From an uncultured beta proteobacterium (GTDB lineage: Bacteria; Pseudomonadota; Gammaproteobacteria; Burkholderiales; Burkholderiaceae_C), in NCBI GenBank assembly GCA_903897925.1, contig CAIUDG010000046.1, positions 1-64,000 on the forward strand: a stretch of DNA of 64,000 nucleotides, in the 5' to 3' direction. Below, in pieces: positions 11,848 to 19,731 of the stretch. The notes under the pieces are model-generated. The model was not told where the DNA came from, did not search any database, and worked only from the letters and a program-made list of their open reading frames with translations. The first letter of the stretch is position 1, and every line of letters begins with the position of its first letter. The translations under genes were made by a program, and so were the position numbers.

Positions 11848-12345
11848 ATGAGTGCTTCCCTGTTGAGCTGGATCCTGGCCGCCGTCACCTTGTTTTGGTG
11901 TGTCGGACTGTTTCAGCGGATATCGCGCATGCGTGCGGCGGTGCTGGAAGGCTTGGTGCTGGTGGAAAAGCAGTTAACGCGTTATATCCACCTGGTGGAG
12001 ATGCAGTTCGCAGACATCGAAGGTACGCCGATTGCGCCGCAATGGGCGTCGCTGTTGGCGCTGGTGCGGACTTTGCCTGCTACCAGTCAGGCGGCACGCA
12101 GTGCGCCCTTTGTGGCCACTGAGCTGGAGCCGCTGGGCCTCGCCATCGACCGCATCCGGGAGCAGGTAGAGCGCCTGCGCATGCTGCCCGGAATGCAGAA
12201 AATGTGGCAGGAAGCGGTGTTCAGTGTGAGCGCCGCACGGTCGCGTTATAACGACGACGCCACCAATTACAACGCGGCCTTGCACCAGGTTCCGGCACGC
12301 CTGGTGGTCGGGCTGATGGGCTTCAAAGCCGCTGTTCGTCTATAG
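11848..12345 (+). CDS. LemA-like membrane-anchored protein
   Basis: The 165-residue product has one N-terminal membrane segment (about 5-22, LLSWILAAVTLFWCVGLF) followed by a helical soluble part. The C-terminal stretch YNDDATNYNAALHQVPARLV followed by GLMGFK resembles the end of LemA proteins, where an R-x-Y-N motif precedes a helix and a G-F-K close. LemA proteins are helical bundles of unclear role, so no function is assigned. The gene sits 6 bases before rsmB and may share its transcript. Its ribosome binding site is poor. Confidence 0.6.
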   Translation: MSASLLSWILAAVTLFWCVGLFQRISRMRAAVLEGLVLVEKQLTRYIHLVEMQFADIEGTPIAPQWASLLALVRTLPATSQAARSAPFVATELEPLGLAIDRIREQVERLRMLPGMQKMWQEAVFSVSAARSRYNDDATNYNAALHQVPARLVVGLMGFKAAVRL

Positions 12346-12351
12346 GAATAC

Positions 12352-13677
12352 ATGCAGCAAAACAAAGAACAAGTTCCTCTCTGGAAGCAACTCCAGGCCT
12401 GTGCCGAAGTGGTGCGCGCGGTGCGCCAGGGCATGTCCGGTGGTGCCGCCGTGGACGCTGTAGCGCCCGCCTTGCGACCGGGCGTGCAGGCACTGGTGTT
12501 TCATGTCTGGCGCAATCTGGGCCGGGCTGAGGCGCTGCGCAAGGCGCTGGCGCCACGCGCTCCCCCGCCCTTGAGCGATGCCTTGCTGTGCGTGGCACTG
12601 GCGTTGGCGTGGCAGGAGGCGCAAGCGCCGTATGACACGTTCACGCTGGTGAATCAGGCGGTGGAGGCTGCCAAGCGGCACCCGGATTGCCGCCCCCAGA
12701 TGCGTTTTGTGAATGCCTGCCTGCGGCGCTTTCTGCGCGAGCGTGACAGCCTGGTGTCTCTGACAGACAAAGACCCGGTGGCGCGTTGGAACCATCCGCA
12801 GTGGTGGATCGCGCGATTGCAAAAAGACCATCCGCAGGATTGGGAAAACATTCTCACCGAGGCGAACCGGCATGCGCCCATGACCCTGCGTGTCAACACC
12901 CGGAAAATCAGTGTCGCGGCGTACCAGCAGGCACTTCTGACCGCTGGCATTGCGGCCCGGCCAGTGGTCTTGAGCGGCATCGAACTGGAGCGGGCACAAG
13001 CCGTGAGCAGTCTGCCGGGATTCGCCGAGGGCTGGTTTTCGGTACAGGATGCCGCTGCACAGCTTGCTGCGCCACTGTTGCTGGGTGGTCTGGACGGCGT
13101 TGCCAAACGGCGGGTGCTGGATGCCTGTGCCGCGCCCGGGGGCAAGACCGGACACTTGCTGGAGCTGGGCGTGCAGGATGTAACCGCGCTGGACGTTGAT
13201 GCGCTGCGCGGTGAGCGCATCCGGCAGAACCTGGCGCGTCTGGATTTGGCAGCCACGGTGCTGACGGCGGATGCCGGACAAGTGCAGGACTGGTGGGATG
13301 GCCGGGTTTTCGACGCGGTTTTGCTGGATGCCCCTTGTAGCGCTTCGGGCATTGTGCGCCGCCATCCGGACGTGCGCTGGCTGCGCCGCGCCAGTGACAT
13401 TGAGCAACTGGCAGCCGAGCAAAAACGCCTGCTGGCGGCGCTCTGGCCCCTGGTGGCCGAGGGCGGACGGCTACTGTATTGCACCTGTTCGGTTTTCGCT
13501 GCAGAAGGCAAAGACCAGTTGCAAACGTTTCTTGCACACAACACCGACGCCCGCTTGTTGCCGTCACCGGGCGAATTAATCCCCAGAAAATTCAAAAATA
13601 TGGACTCCGTCCAGGACAATCGCCACGGTGACCATGATGGATTTTTTTACGCACTGTTGGGAAAATACAAACATTAG
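12352..13677 (+). CDS. rsmB: 16S rRNA m5C967 methyltransferase RsmB (Sun/Fmu)
   Basis: RsmB uses S-adenosylmethionine to methylate C967 of 16S rRNA. The 441-residue product has an N-terminal NusB-like helical domain (about 10-135). The methyltransferase domain shows motif I LDACAAPGGKTG at 256-267, motif IV LLDAPCSASG with Cys329, and motif VI YCTCS with the nucleophile-type Cys379. Both cysteines of the RNA m5C family are present. AGGAA precedes ATG 12352. The last 50 bases overlap the next gene in another frame, suggesting coupling. Confidence 0.94.
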   Translation: MQQNKEQVPLWKQLQACAEVVRAVRQGMSGGAAVDAVAPALRPGVQALVFHVWRNLGRAEALRKALAPRAPPPLSDALLCVALALAWQEAQAPYDTFTLVNQAVEAAKRHPDCRPQMRFVNACLRRFLRERDSLVSLTDKDPVARWNHPQWWIARLQKDHPQDWENILTEANRHAPMTLRVNTRKISVAAYQQALLTAGIAARPVVLSGIELERAQAVSSLPGFAEGWFSVQDAAAQLAAPLLLGGLDGVAKRRVLDACAAPGGKTGHLLELGVQDVTALDVDALRGERIRQNLARLDLAATVLTADAGQVQDWWDGRVFDAVLLDAPCSASGIVRRHPDVRWLRRASDIEQLAAEQKRLLAALWPLVAEGGRLLYCTCSVFAAEGKDQLQTFLAHNTDARLLPSPGELIPRKFKNMDSVQDNRHGDHDGFFYALLGKYKH

Positions 13678-14257
13678 CGCTTGGCTAAGGGGCTTGTTCC
13701 TGTGCGTCTTTCTTGGCACCGGGGTGCTGGGCTACGCCCAGGTCGCGACCGACATCACCCAGCTGCGGGTCGACCGTTCGGACGACGAGCTGCAGCTAAG
13801 TGCCTTGCTGCAGTTTGAATTGCCTTCGGTGGTGGAGGATGCCCTGCTCAAAGGCATTCCCATGGTGTTTGTGCTGAGCACCGATGTGCTGCGCGAGCGC
13901 TGGTACTGGTACGACAAACGCCTGGCCGGTGCCGAGCGCCACATGCGCCTGGCATTCCAGCCGCTGACGCGGCGCTGGCGTCTGAATGTCAGCTCAGGCG
14001 CGGGTTCGGTCGGCCTGAACCTGAACCAGAGTTTTGAAACCCTGGCCCAGGCCCTGAGCGCGGTAAAGCGCGTGGCCAAATGGAAGATCGCCGACATGGC
14101 CGATCTCGACGGCGCCGGAAAATACCGCATTGAATGCCGCTTTCGGCTGGACCTGAACCAGTTGCCGCGCCCGTTCCAGCTGGGTGCCATTGGCCCCTCG
14201 GAATGGGATATTGCCGCAACGGCGCAGCTGCAAATCTCTCCCGAGACCCTGAAATGA
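13628..14257 (+). CDS. DUF4390 family exported/membrane protein
   Basis: The 209-residue product has a hydrophobic N-terminal segment (about 19-37, LRGLFLCVFLGTGVLGYA) that reads as a signal peptide or anchor, then a beta-rich domain with paired tryptophans (RERWYWYDKRLAG). This fits the DUF4390 family, regularly found just before ntrY-like kinases in Burkholderiales. Its biochemical role is unknown; the context suggests a part in NtrY signalling at the envelope. The start is uncertain: ATG 13628 lies inside rsmB, and ATG 13634 or 13637 are alternatives. The stop overlaps the ntrY start by four bases (ATGA). Confidence 0.75.
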   Translation: MTMMDFFTHCWENTNISAWLRGLFLCVFLGTGVLGYAQVATDITQLRVDRSDDELQLSALLQFELPSVVEDALLKGIPMVFVLSTDVLRERWYWYDKRLAGAERHMRLAFQPLTRRWRLNVSSGAGSVGLNLNQSFETLAQALSAVKRVAKWKIADMADLDGAGKYRIECRFRLDLNQLPRPFQLGAIGPSEWDIAATAQLQISPETLK

Positions 14258-16530
14258 CAGAGTCCGGCGTGAAAGCGGTGCCGGCGGCAAGCCACAGCAC
14301 GCGCGCCGTACGCCGCACCGTGACATTGGGTGCGCTGGTGATGGTGATCATCGGCCTGGTGCTGCTGTACATGCTGATGCAGGCCACCAACAACCGTGAC
14401 CTGTACGAGCGCAACTATGCCTTGCTGTTCTACATCAACGTGGCGGTGGCGTCGATTTTGCTGGTGTCTATCGTCTGGGTGTCCCACCGATTGGTGATCC
14501 GCCTGCGGCAAGGCCGTTTTGGCAGCCGCCTGCTGGTCAAACTGGCGGCCATTTTTGCGTTGGTCGGGTTTGCGCCGGGCTTGCTGATCTATGTGGTGTC
14601 TTATCAGTTTGTTTCGCGGTCGATTGAAACTTGGTTTGACGTCAAGGTCGAAGGTGCATTGGATGCCGGGCTGGGCCTGGGGCGGGTGGCGTTGGATACC
14701 TTGTCGCTCGACCTGGCGGCCAAGGCCAAGGTCGCGGCGCAGCAACTCGCCGACGTGCCGGACAGTGCCCTGGCCGCACAACTCGAGCACATGGTCGATC
14801 CGCTGGGGGCTTCGGACATGGCGGTCTGGACCGGCGGCGGTGTGTTGATTGCCAATGGCGGGCAGTCGCGCATTCAACTGATGCCAGACAAACCCAGCGG
14901 TGCGCAATTCCGGGCCGCCAGGGCGGATCGCTCGGTCTCCTGGATTGAAGGACTGGACGATGCGCTTCCGGATACGGTGCCGAATTCACGCATCCGCGTG
15001 CTGGTTCCAATGTTCGGGGTTCCGGTTGTCGGCCTGAGTCCGGACATCCGTTACTTGCTGGTGTCCAAGACCTTGCCACACAACCTGGTGGTGAATGCCC
15101 TGGCGGTGGCGGCGGCGAACCGCGAGTACCAGGAGCGCTCGCTGGCACGCGAAGGACTCAAGCGCATGTACATCGGCACGCTGACCCTGAGCCTGTTTCT
15201 GGCTGTGTTTGGTGCGGTGTTGCTGGCGGTAGTGCTGGGCAACCAGATCGCCCGGCCCTTGCTGGTGCTGACCGAGGGTGTCAGCCAGGTGGCGGCCGGT
15301 GACCTGAGACCGAAACTCAGCTTGCAGGGCAAAGACGAACTGGGCGGCCTGACGCGCGCCTTTGCCACCATGACGGCGCAGTTGGCCGATGCACGCCAGT
15401 CGGTGGAGCGCAGCATGGCGCAGGTGGATGCGGCGCGCGCCAACCTGCAAACCATTCTGGACAACCTGACGGCGGGCGTGATTGTGCTGGGGCCGGACGG
15501 GGAAATCCGCACTTCCAACCCGGGCGCGGCGCGGATTTTGAAAATCCCCTTGCAGGAACACAGCGGCCAGGCGCTGGCGGCAATTCCCGGGCTGGAAGCG
15601 TTTGGCCGCGATGTGCAGGCCCAGTTTTCCGAGTTTTTGCAGGGTCAGGCGGATCAGGAGCGCGACCATTGGCAGAAGTCGTTTGAACTCGGCGTGTCGC
15701 AGGCGCCGATGCACAGCCCATTTGAGCGCGCGCTGACGGTGGTGGCGCGTGGCGCCGAATTGCCAGGCAATGCGCACCTGCTGGTGTTTGATGACATCTC
15801 GGAGATTGTTTCGGCACAGCGGGCCCAGGCCTGGGGTGAAGTGGCGCGCCGCCTGGCCCATGAAATCAAGAACCCGCTGACCCCGATCCAGTTGTCGGCG
15901 GAGCGCCTGGAGATGAAGCTGACCGGCAAGCTACAGCCCGCCGAGCAGGCGATTCTGAACAAGTCGGTGAAAACCATTGTTGACCAGGTGGACGCCATGA
16001 AGCGTCTGGTGAATGAGTTTCGGGACTACGCGCGCCTGCCGGCAGCCGAATTGAAACCGGTGGATTTGAATGCGCTGATTCAGGACGTATTGCATTTGTA
16101 CGAGGCCGAGTCCAACCACGTGCCGGTGCTCACTGCGTTGGACGCCGATTGTCCGCTGGTGCGGGGTGACCCGCAGCAGTTGCGCCAGGTCATCCACAAT
16201 CTTTTGCAGAATGCCCAAGACGCTAGCGAATCCGTTGCCGGCGATGGCGCGCACTCCGATAGCATCACTGTGCGAACCCAATGGCAGGCTGCGAAGGGCA
16301 GGGTTCGGCTCAGTGTGCTTGACAATGGAACCGGCTTCGCCGAAGCCATTTTGAAGCGTGCTTTTGAGCCTTATGTCACGACCAAGACCAAAGGAACCGG
16401 TTTAGGGCTGGCCGTGGTCAAAAAAATAGCAGATGAGCATGGTTCCAGGGTCGATATCAGCAATCGCATGTCAGACGGTCACGTAATAGGTGCGCAAGTG
16501 TCGCTATCATTACCTGTTGTAAATAGTTGA
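14254..16530 (+). CDS. ntrY: NtrY-like membrane sensor histidine kinase
   Basis: The 758-residue product is a membrane histidine kinase of the NtrY type. Three N-terminal membrane helices (about 22-42, 55-76, 92-116) are followed by an extracytoplasmic region, a fourth helix (about 309-331), HAMP, PAS, HisKA and HATPase domains. The phosphoacceptor is His536 in RRLAHEIKNPLTP. The N box is NLLQNAQDASES and the G box is GTGLGLAVVKK. NtrY proteins are tied to nitrogen or redox control, but the signal here is unknown. ATG 14254 was chosen because it overlaps the preceding stop as ATGA. ntrX follows after 54 bases. Confidence 0.9.
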   Translation: MTESGVKAVPAASHSTRAVRRTVTLGALVMVIIGLVLLYMLMQATNNRDLYERNYALLFYINVAVASILLVSIVWVSHRLVIRLRQGRFGSRLLVKLAAIFALVGFAPGLLIYVVSYQFVSRSIETWFDVKVEGALDAGLGLGRVALDTLSLDLAAKAKVAAQQLADVPDSALAAQLEHMVDPLGASDMAVWTGGGVLIANGGQSRIQLMPDKPSGAQFRAARADRSVSWIEGLDDALPDTVPNSRIRVLVPMFGVPVVGLSPDIRYLLVSKTLPHNLVVNALAVAAANREYQERSLAREGLKRMYIGTLTLSLFLAVFGAVLLAVVLGNQIARPLLVLTEGVSQVAAGDLRPKLSLQGKDELGGLTRAFATMTAQLADARQSVERSMAQVDAARANLQTILDNLTAGVIVLGPDGEIRTSNPGAARILKIPLQEHSGQALAAIPGLEAFGRDVQAQFSEFLQGQADQERDHWQKSFELGVSQAPMHSPFERALTVVARGAELPGNAHLLVFDDISEIVSAQRAQAWGEVARRLAHEIKNPLTPIQLSAERLEMKLTGKLQPAEQAILNKSVKTIVDQVDAMKRLVNEFRDYARLPAAELKPVDLNALIQDVLHLYEAESNHVPVLTALDADCPLVRGDPQQLRQVIHNLLQNAQDASESVAGDGAHSDSITVRTQWQAAKGRVRLSVLDNGTGFAEAILKRAFEPYVTTKTKGTGLGLAVVKKIADEHGSRVDISNRMSDGHVIGAQVSLSLPVVNS

Positions 16531-16584
16531 CAGCTTGGGCCGTGACAGGCTGTATTTGGAATTCTGAGAGGCAGCGCAGACGAA

Positions 16585-17262
16585 ATGGCAAACATTCTTG
16601 TGGTGGATGATGAGCACGGAATCCGTGATCTGCTCTGGGAGATCCTGAACGACGAGGGACACCAGGTGGAGCTTGCCGAAAATGCCGCGCAAGCGCGTGC
16701 CGCACGCCTGCACGAGCAACCGGACCTGGTGCTGTTGGACATCTGGATGCCCGATACCGATGGCGTGACCCTGTTGAAGGAGTGGTCCTCTACCGGCTTG
16801 CTGACCATGCCGGTGATCATGATGAGCGGCCATGCCACCATAGACACGGCGGTCGAGGCCACCAAAATCGGCGCGCTGGCGTTTCTGGAAAAGCCGATCA
16901 CCATGCAAAAGCTGCTCAAGGCGGTGGAGCAGGGCTTGGCGCGGGGGGTGTTGCACCGGGCCGCCATCGCCGAAGCCAGTGTCAAGGACAGTGTGCATTT
17001 GCAGGCCCAGGACGCGGCGCAGGCGGCGGCCCCCAGCACGGCGGACCAGGGCCCGCGGGCAACGCAGAATTTTTTGCTGGACAAGCCCTTGCGTGAAGCC
17101 CGCGATGAATTCGAAAAGGCCTATTTTGAATACCATCTGGCGCGTGAGAATGGCTCCATGACCCGGGTCGCAGAGAAGACCGGCCTGGAGCGAACCCACC
17201 TCTATCGCAAGCTCAAGCAACTTGGCGTAGACCTGTCGCGCAGCAAACGCCATCTGGTTTGA
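16585..17262 (+). CDS. ntrX: NtrX-type response regulator lacking the AAA+ domain
   Basis: The 225-residue protein is the cognate regulator of the upstream kinase. Residues 1-120 form a receiver domain with acidic pocket Asp8/Asp9, phosphoacceptor Asp52 (LVLLDIWMPDTDG) and Lys103 (LEKPIT). After a low-complexity linker, residues about 180-225 form a Fis-type helix-turn-helix (MTRVAEKTGLERTHLYRKLK). Classical NtrX is about 450 residues with a central sigma-54-activating AAA+ ATPase. That domain is absent here with no frameshift or remnant, so sigma-54 activation is not expected. Direct repression or activation of sigma-70 promoters is inferred. Confidence 0.85.
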   Translation: MANILVVDDEHGIRDLLWEILNDEGHQVELAENAAQARAARLHEQPDLVLLDIWMPDTDGVTLLKEWSSTGLLTMPVIMMSGHATIDTAVEATKIGALAFLEKPITMQKLLKAVEQGLARGVLHRAAIAEASVKDSVHLQAQDAAQAAAPSTADQGPRATQNFLLDKPLREARDEFEKAYFEYHLARENGSMTRVAEKTGLERTHLYRKLKQLGVDLSRSKRHLV

Positions 17263-17264
17263 GC

Positions 17265-17329
17265 GGCGGCGCTTAGCTGTGGCGCTTAACTGCTGCAATT
17301 AGCTGCTGCAATTAGCTGCTGCGATCAGC
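17265..17329. repeat. Five-copy degenerate 13-bp tandem repeat after ntrX
   Basis: Five consecutive 13-base units begin two bases after the ntrX stop: GGCGGCGCTTAGC, TGTGGCGCTTAAC, TGCTGCAATTAGC (twice) and TGCTGCGATCAGC. The first four carry a TAG or TAA at 13-base spacing, and 13 is 1 modulo 3. Stops therefore fall successively in all three reading frames downstream of ntrX. A comparable 10-bp array lies at the end of rep. Confidence 0.85.
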
Positions 17330-17409
17330 GCACGGCGCTTGCCTTGGAGCGCCCAACAAAAACCGGCTGCTTAGGCGCCGGACCGCAGACAGTACAGACG
17401 TACGACAAG

Positions 17410-17439
17410 GTCCGGCAACAATGCCCGACGGGTTTTTTT
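17410..17439 (+). terminator. Candidate terminator between ntrX and the carbonic anhydrase gene
   Basis: GTCCGGCA (17410-17417) pairs with TGCCCGAC (17422-17429) with one mismatch around an ACAA loop. It is followed by GGG and seven Ts on the + strand. It lies between two convergent genes and would end ntrX transcription. Confidence 0.55.
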
Positions 17440-17447
17440 AGGCACTC

Positions 17448-18206
17448 CTAATCGGACACATAAACCGCGCGTCCATTCAGTGCCTGCACTGGGCGTGCAT
17501 TGGCGTTGAACAGGGCCCGGAATGCCTTCACCTGGTCGGGGCCAATTTGCACCGTCTGGCGCATGATCATCCATTGCACGCCTTCGGAGCACGGTGGCGT
17601 GGTGAGCGAACCCGAATACGCGTAGTAGCTGCGCTCGGCCGGTAGCAGGCTGTTGAGATCGAGTTTTAACCCTTCGACACTGATTTTTTCACCCGGTCTG
17701 GGCAGGTGCGCAAACACCGGGCCATAGGCGGAGCTGGGTTTTCCGGCCTGCAGCAGAACCGCCAGCACCGCCAGTTGACCCAGCGCATTTTTGTGGACGA
17801 AGTGGGCCACCATTTCCGCGCGCCTGCCATTGAACGCTTCTTCGCTGGGGGTGTGAAAGTGGACTTCCTGCAGTTCGTAGCGCTGCGTGCCGAGCGTCAG
17901 GGTCTGGCCGGCGGGCACTTGAATTTTTACCGTGGCGCCATTGTTTACAAAGAAAGGTTCGATCACCTGGTAGCCGAACTGCAGCGCCGGCAGATCGGCT
18001 TTTTCAGGATTGCGGATGTCGATCGGACTCTGGTAGCTGCCCTGGCTGCAGCCCTCATAAGCGGCATTGAGTTCGCCCCAATGTTCCGGACCGCTGGCGC
18101 CTTTGCCGTATGACCACGGGGTGGTGGCGTTGTCGGACGCAAGGGCGTGGCCGGCGGTGATGAGCAGCGTCGCCAGAAGCAGGGTAAAACGGTGGGGCAG
18201 GATCAC
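17448..18206 (-). CDS. Periplasmic alpha-class carbonic anhydrase
   Basis: This zinc enzyme interconverts CO2 and bicarbonate in the periplasm. The 252-residue product begins with a signal peptide (about 1-23, LLLATLLITAGHALA). Zinc ligands are His116 and His118 (EVHFHTP) and His135 (AEMVAHFVH). Further alpha-class marks are GSYQSPIDI and GSLTTPPCSEGVQW, and Cys53/Cys206 are placed for the usual disulfide. The start is GTG at 18206, chosen because GAGGA lies 8 bases upstream and it gives a clean signal peptide. Upstream in-frame ATGs (18251, 18416) lack a ribosome binding site and would add an odd extension. Confidence 0.92.
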   Translation of the reverse strand: MILPHRFTLLLATLLITAGHALASDNATTPWSYGKGASGPEHWGELNAAYEGCSQGSYQSPIDIRNPEKADLPALQFGYQVIEPFFVNNGATVKIQVPAGQTLTLGTQRYELQEVHFHTPSEEAFNGRRAEMVAHFVHKNALGQLAVLAVLLQAGKPSSAYGPVFAHLPRPGEKISVEGLKLDLNSLLPAERSYYAYSGSLTTPPCSEGVQWMIMRQTVQIGPDQVKAFRALFNANARPVQALNGRAVYVSD

Positions 18207-18381
18207 AGCGGTAGTCCTCGTGCATGAAAGGTGGATGAGCACCGATGTCATCGACAGGCCAGTGGGCTGGAAGCGCCGGACACGAGGTGTGTCGGCATGA
18301 TTTCGCAAGCTGCGCGAGGCCCCAAGCCAGAGTGCAAAGAAATGGGCAATTTGCGACCAATAGTTGAATTGCCAACCGCTA

Positions 18382-18412
18382 TTGCCAAATGCGCCAAAGA
18401 CCGTGCTATAAT
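18382..18412 (+). promoter_or_regulatory. Promoter of the tRNA-Phe/tRNA-Gly unit
   Basis: A perfect -10 hexamer TATAAT (18407-18412) lies 10 bases before the tRNA-Phe 5' end. A TTGCCA (18382-18387) upstream is the likely -35 element, with a rather long 19-base spacer. The transcript would start at about 18419. Confidence 0.7.
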
Positions 18413-18422
18413 TCAAGGCTCA

Positions 18423-18498
18423 GGCCCGGTAGCTCAGTCGGTAGAGCAGAGGATTGAAAATCCTTGTGTCGGTGGTTCGATTCCGCCCCAGGCCACCA
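18423..18498 (+). tRNA. tRNA-Phe (GAA)
   Basis: The 76-base cloverleaf has anticodon GAA in the loop ATTGAAAAT, D arm AGCTCAGTCGGTAGAGC, T arm GGTGGTTCGATTCCGCC and an encoded 3' CCA. The acceptor stem GGCCCGG/CCAGGCC carries one C5-A68 mismatch. Every other stem pairs normally. Confidence 0.96.
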
Positions 18499-18534
18499 AA
18501 TTGATCAATCCATCGTTATGGTGGGTTTTTCTTT

Positions 18535-18552
18535 GATTCCCTTCGGGGAGTC
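18535..18552 (+). other. UUCG-tetraloop hairpin between the two tRNAs
   Basis: GATTCCC (18535-18541) and GGGAGTC (18546-18552) pair, with one G-T wobble, around a canonical C(TTCG)G tetraloop. It sits in the 60-base spacer between tRNA-Phe and tRNA-Gly and may guide precursor processing or stability. Confidence 0.6.
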
Positions 18553-18558
18553 ACCCAT

Positions 18559-18634
18559 GCGGGAATAGCTCAGTTGGTAGAGCGATACCTTGCCAAGGTA
18601 TAGGTCGAGAGTTCGAGCCTCTTTTCCCGCTCCA
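18559..18634 (+). tRNA. tRNA-Gly (GCC), first copy
   Basis: The 76-base cloverleaf has anticodon GCC in CCTTGCCAAGG, anticodon stem ATACC/GGTAT, T loop TTCGAGC and an encoded CCA. A second copy at 28036 is identical at 71 of 76 positions. Four of the five differences are paired, compensatory changes in the anticodon stem. Confidence 0.97.
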
Positions 18635-18646
18635 TGGTTGCTATGT

Positions 18647-18676
18647 AAAAAGCCCGTCCTTGTGACGGGCTTTTTA
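18647..18676 (+). terminator. Rho-independent terminator after tRNA-Gly
   Basis: AAAGCCCGTC (18649-18658) pairs with GACGGGCTTT (18664-18673) around a 5-base loop. Ts follow the stem and As precede it, so the hairpin could work in both directions, also for the convergent gene at 18745. Confidence 0.9.
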
Positions 18677-18744
18677 CTTTCTGCTGTCTGCTCTTAACTT
18701 CCTGCTCTTTGCATTCTGCGTTTGTACAAAACGCCGTCTGGTTC

Positions 18745-19245
18745 TTATTCACGCGCCATTTTCCTGCGCTCGATGGACCTCCTGAGTACCAGGGTTGCCA
18801 GTACGGCCACGGCGCCTGAGCCCGTCAATGCTGCAGCATTGGAGAGCATGGTGATGGCTTCAACAATGGCACTAATGCTCAACTGTTGCACGTAGTCCAC
18901 CAGCGCAATCACATCAGAGCTGCGTATGTCGCGCAGGTCTTCAATGCCTATCGAGGGATCTTGCCAGCCATTTTGTTGCAGGCGAAATTTGGCGAACGTT
19001 CCACCGGCCACGGAGATGAGTCCCAACAAGCCCAAGGGACGCAGGAGATGTTCGAGCAGAGATTTGCGCACAACAGGCGGCGCGGTCTCGTAGGCGCGAC
19101 CGACCAGCAGATTGAGCATGCGTCGTTTTTCCGTGGCTTCGGACGATTCGTAAACGTCGATCACGATTTCATTGATAGCCAGGTCCGTGCTGGAAGGCGC
19201 TGGAACCGAGTCTTTGTGTGCTGAAGTGGGCGCGGGCTGTTGCAT
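18745..19245 (-). CDS. Hypothetical membrane-associated protein
   Basis: I do not recognise this 166-residue protein. The N-terminal 30 residues are polar and Pro/Ser-rich, followed by a charged helical region. Two hydrophobic stretches follow: one near residue 85 (LLRPLGLLGLISVAGGTFA) and one near the C-terminus (GSGAVAVLATLVL) before a basic tail. This suggests a membrane protein with both ends probably cytoplasmic. ATG 19245 was chosen over the in-frame ATG 19281 because GGAGA lies 6 bases upstream. It stands alone and convergent with the tRNA unit. Confidence 0.6.
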   Translation of the reverse strand: MQQPAPTSAHKDSVPAPSSTDLAINEIVIDVYESSEATEKRRMLNLLVGRAYETAPPVVRKSLLEHLLRPLGLLGLISVAGGTFAKFRLQQNGWQDPSIGIEDLRDIRSSDVIALVDYVQQLSISAIVEAITMLSNAAALTGSGAVAVLATLVLRRSIERRKMARE

Positions 19246-19731
19246 GTGCTTCTCCTGTGCGGTGGCGGTGCTAGCTGACAAGGGCTATTCTGCGGAGCCT
19301 GTGTAAGCAAGGCGTTGTGAAAACGTGTCCTTGTGTAAATTCACCATGCGCCGCTGGGACTGCGCCCGGGGGCCGAGATTATTGGTCTGGCACGGCACTG
19401 GCGAACCCTTTGGGGCATTACTGTGCTGGTGGCGGAGGGCCTGGCTGCAGCGATCTATCAGCCCAGCGGGGGAAAATTCGTTACAAATGCGCGGCCAGAA
19501 GCACCCGGTCACGGCTGTGTGTGCGCTTCATTGGCGTGCATAGCGGCGATGAATCCCTGTGCGCGGGGGGCTCAGCACGGCGCCGTTGGAAAAGTCAATT
19601 AAGATGAAATCCGTTTGCGCGACTTGGCCGGGGCGCCATTTCGCCTCCTGCACAGAAATTCAAACAGCCCCATGGAACCGGCAGCAGCGCACCCATTGCG
19701 CCATGGCATCGAAATCGCACACAGAAAATCA
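19246..19731. other. 486-bp gap before the glycan cluster, no gene supported
   Basis: The gap separates the hypothetical gene (leftward) from the flippase gene (rightward), so it should hold both promoters. I see no convincing -35/-10 pair, no RNA gene and no terminator. Short ORFs in it lack ribosome binding sites. The rightward frame of the flippase is open from TTG 19615, so a longer N-terminus is possible. Confidence 0.5.

Noticed and set aside
19317..19607. A 96-codon open frame in the gap before the flippase
   Set aside because: No ribosome binding site, no recognisable domain, and competing frames of similar length overlap it.
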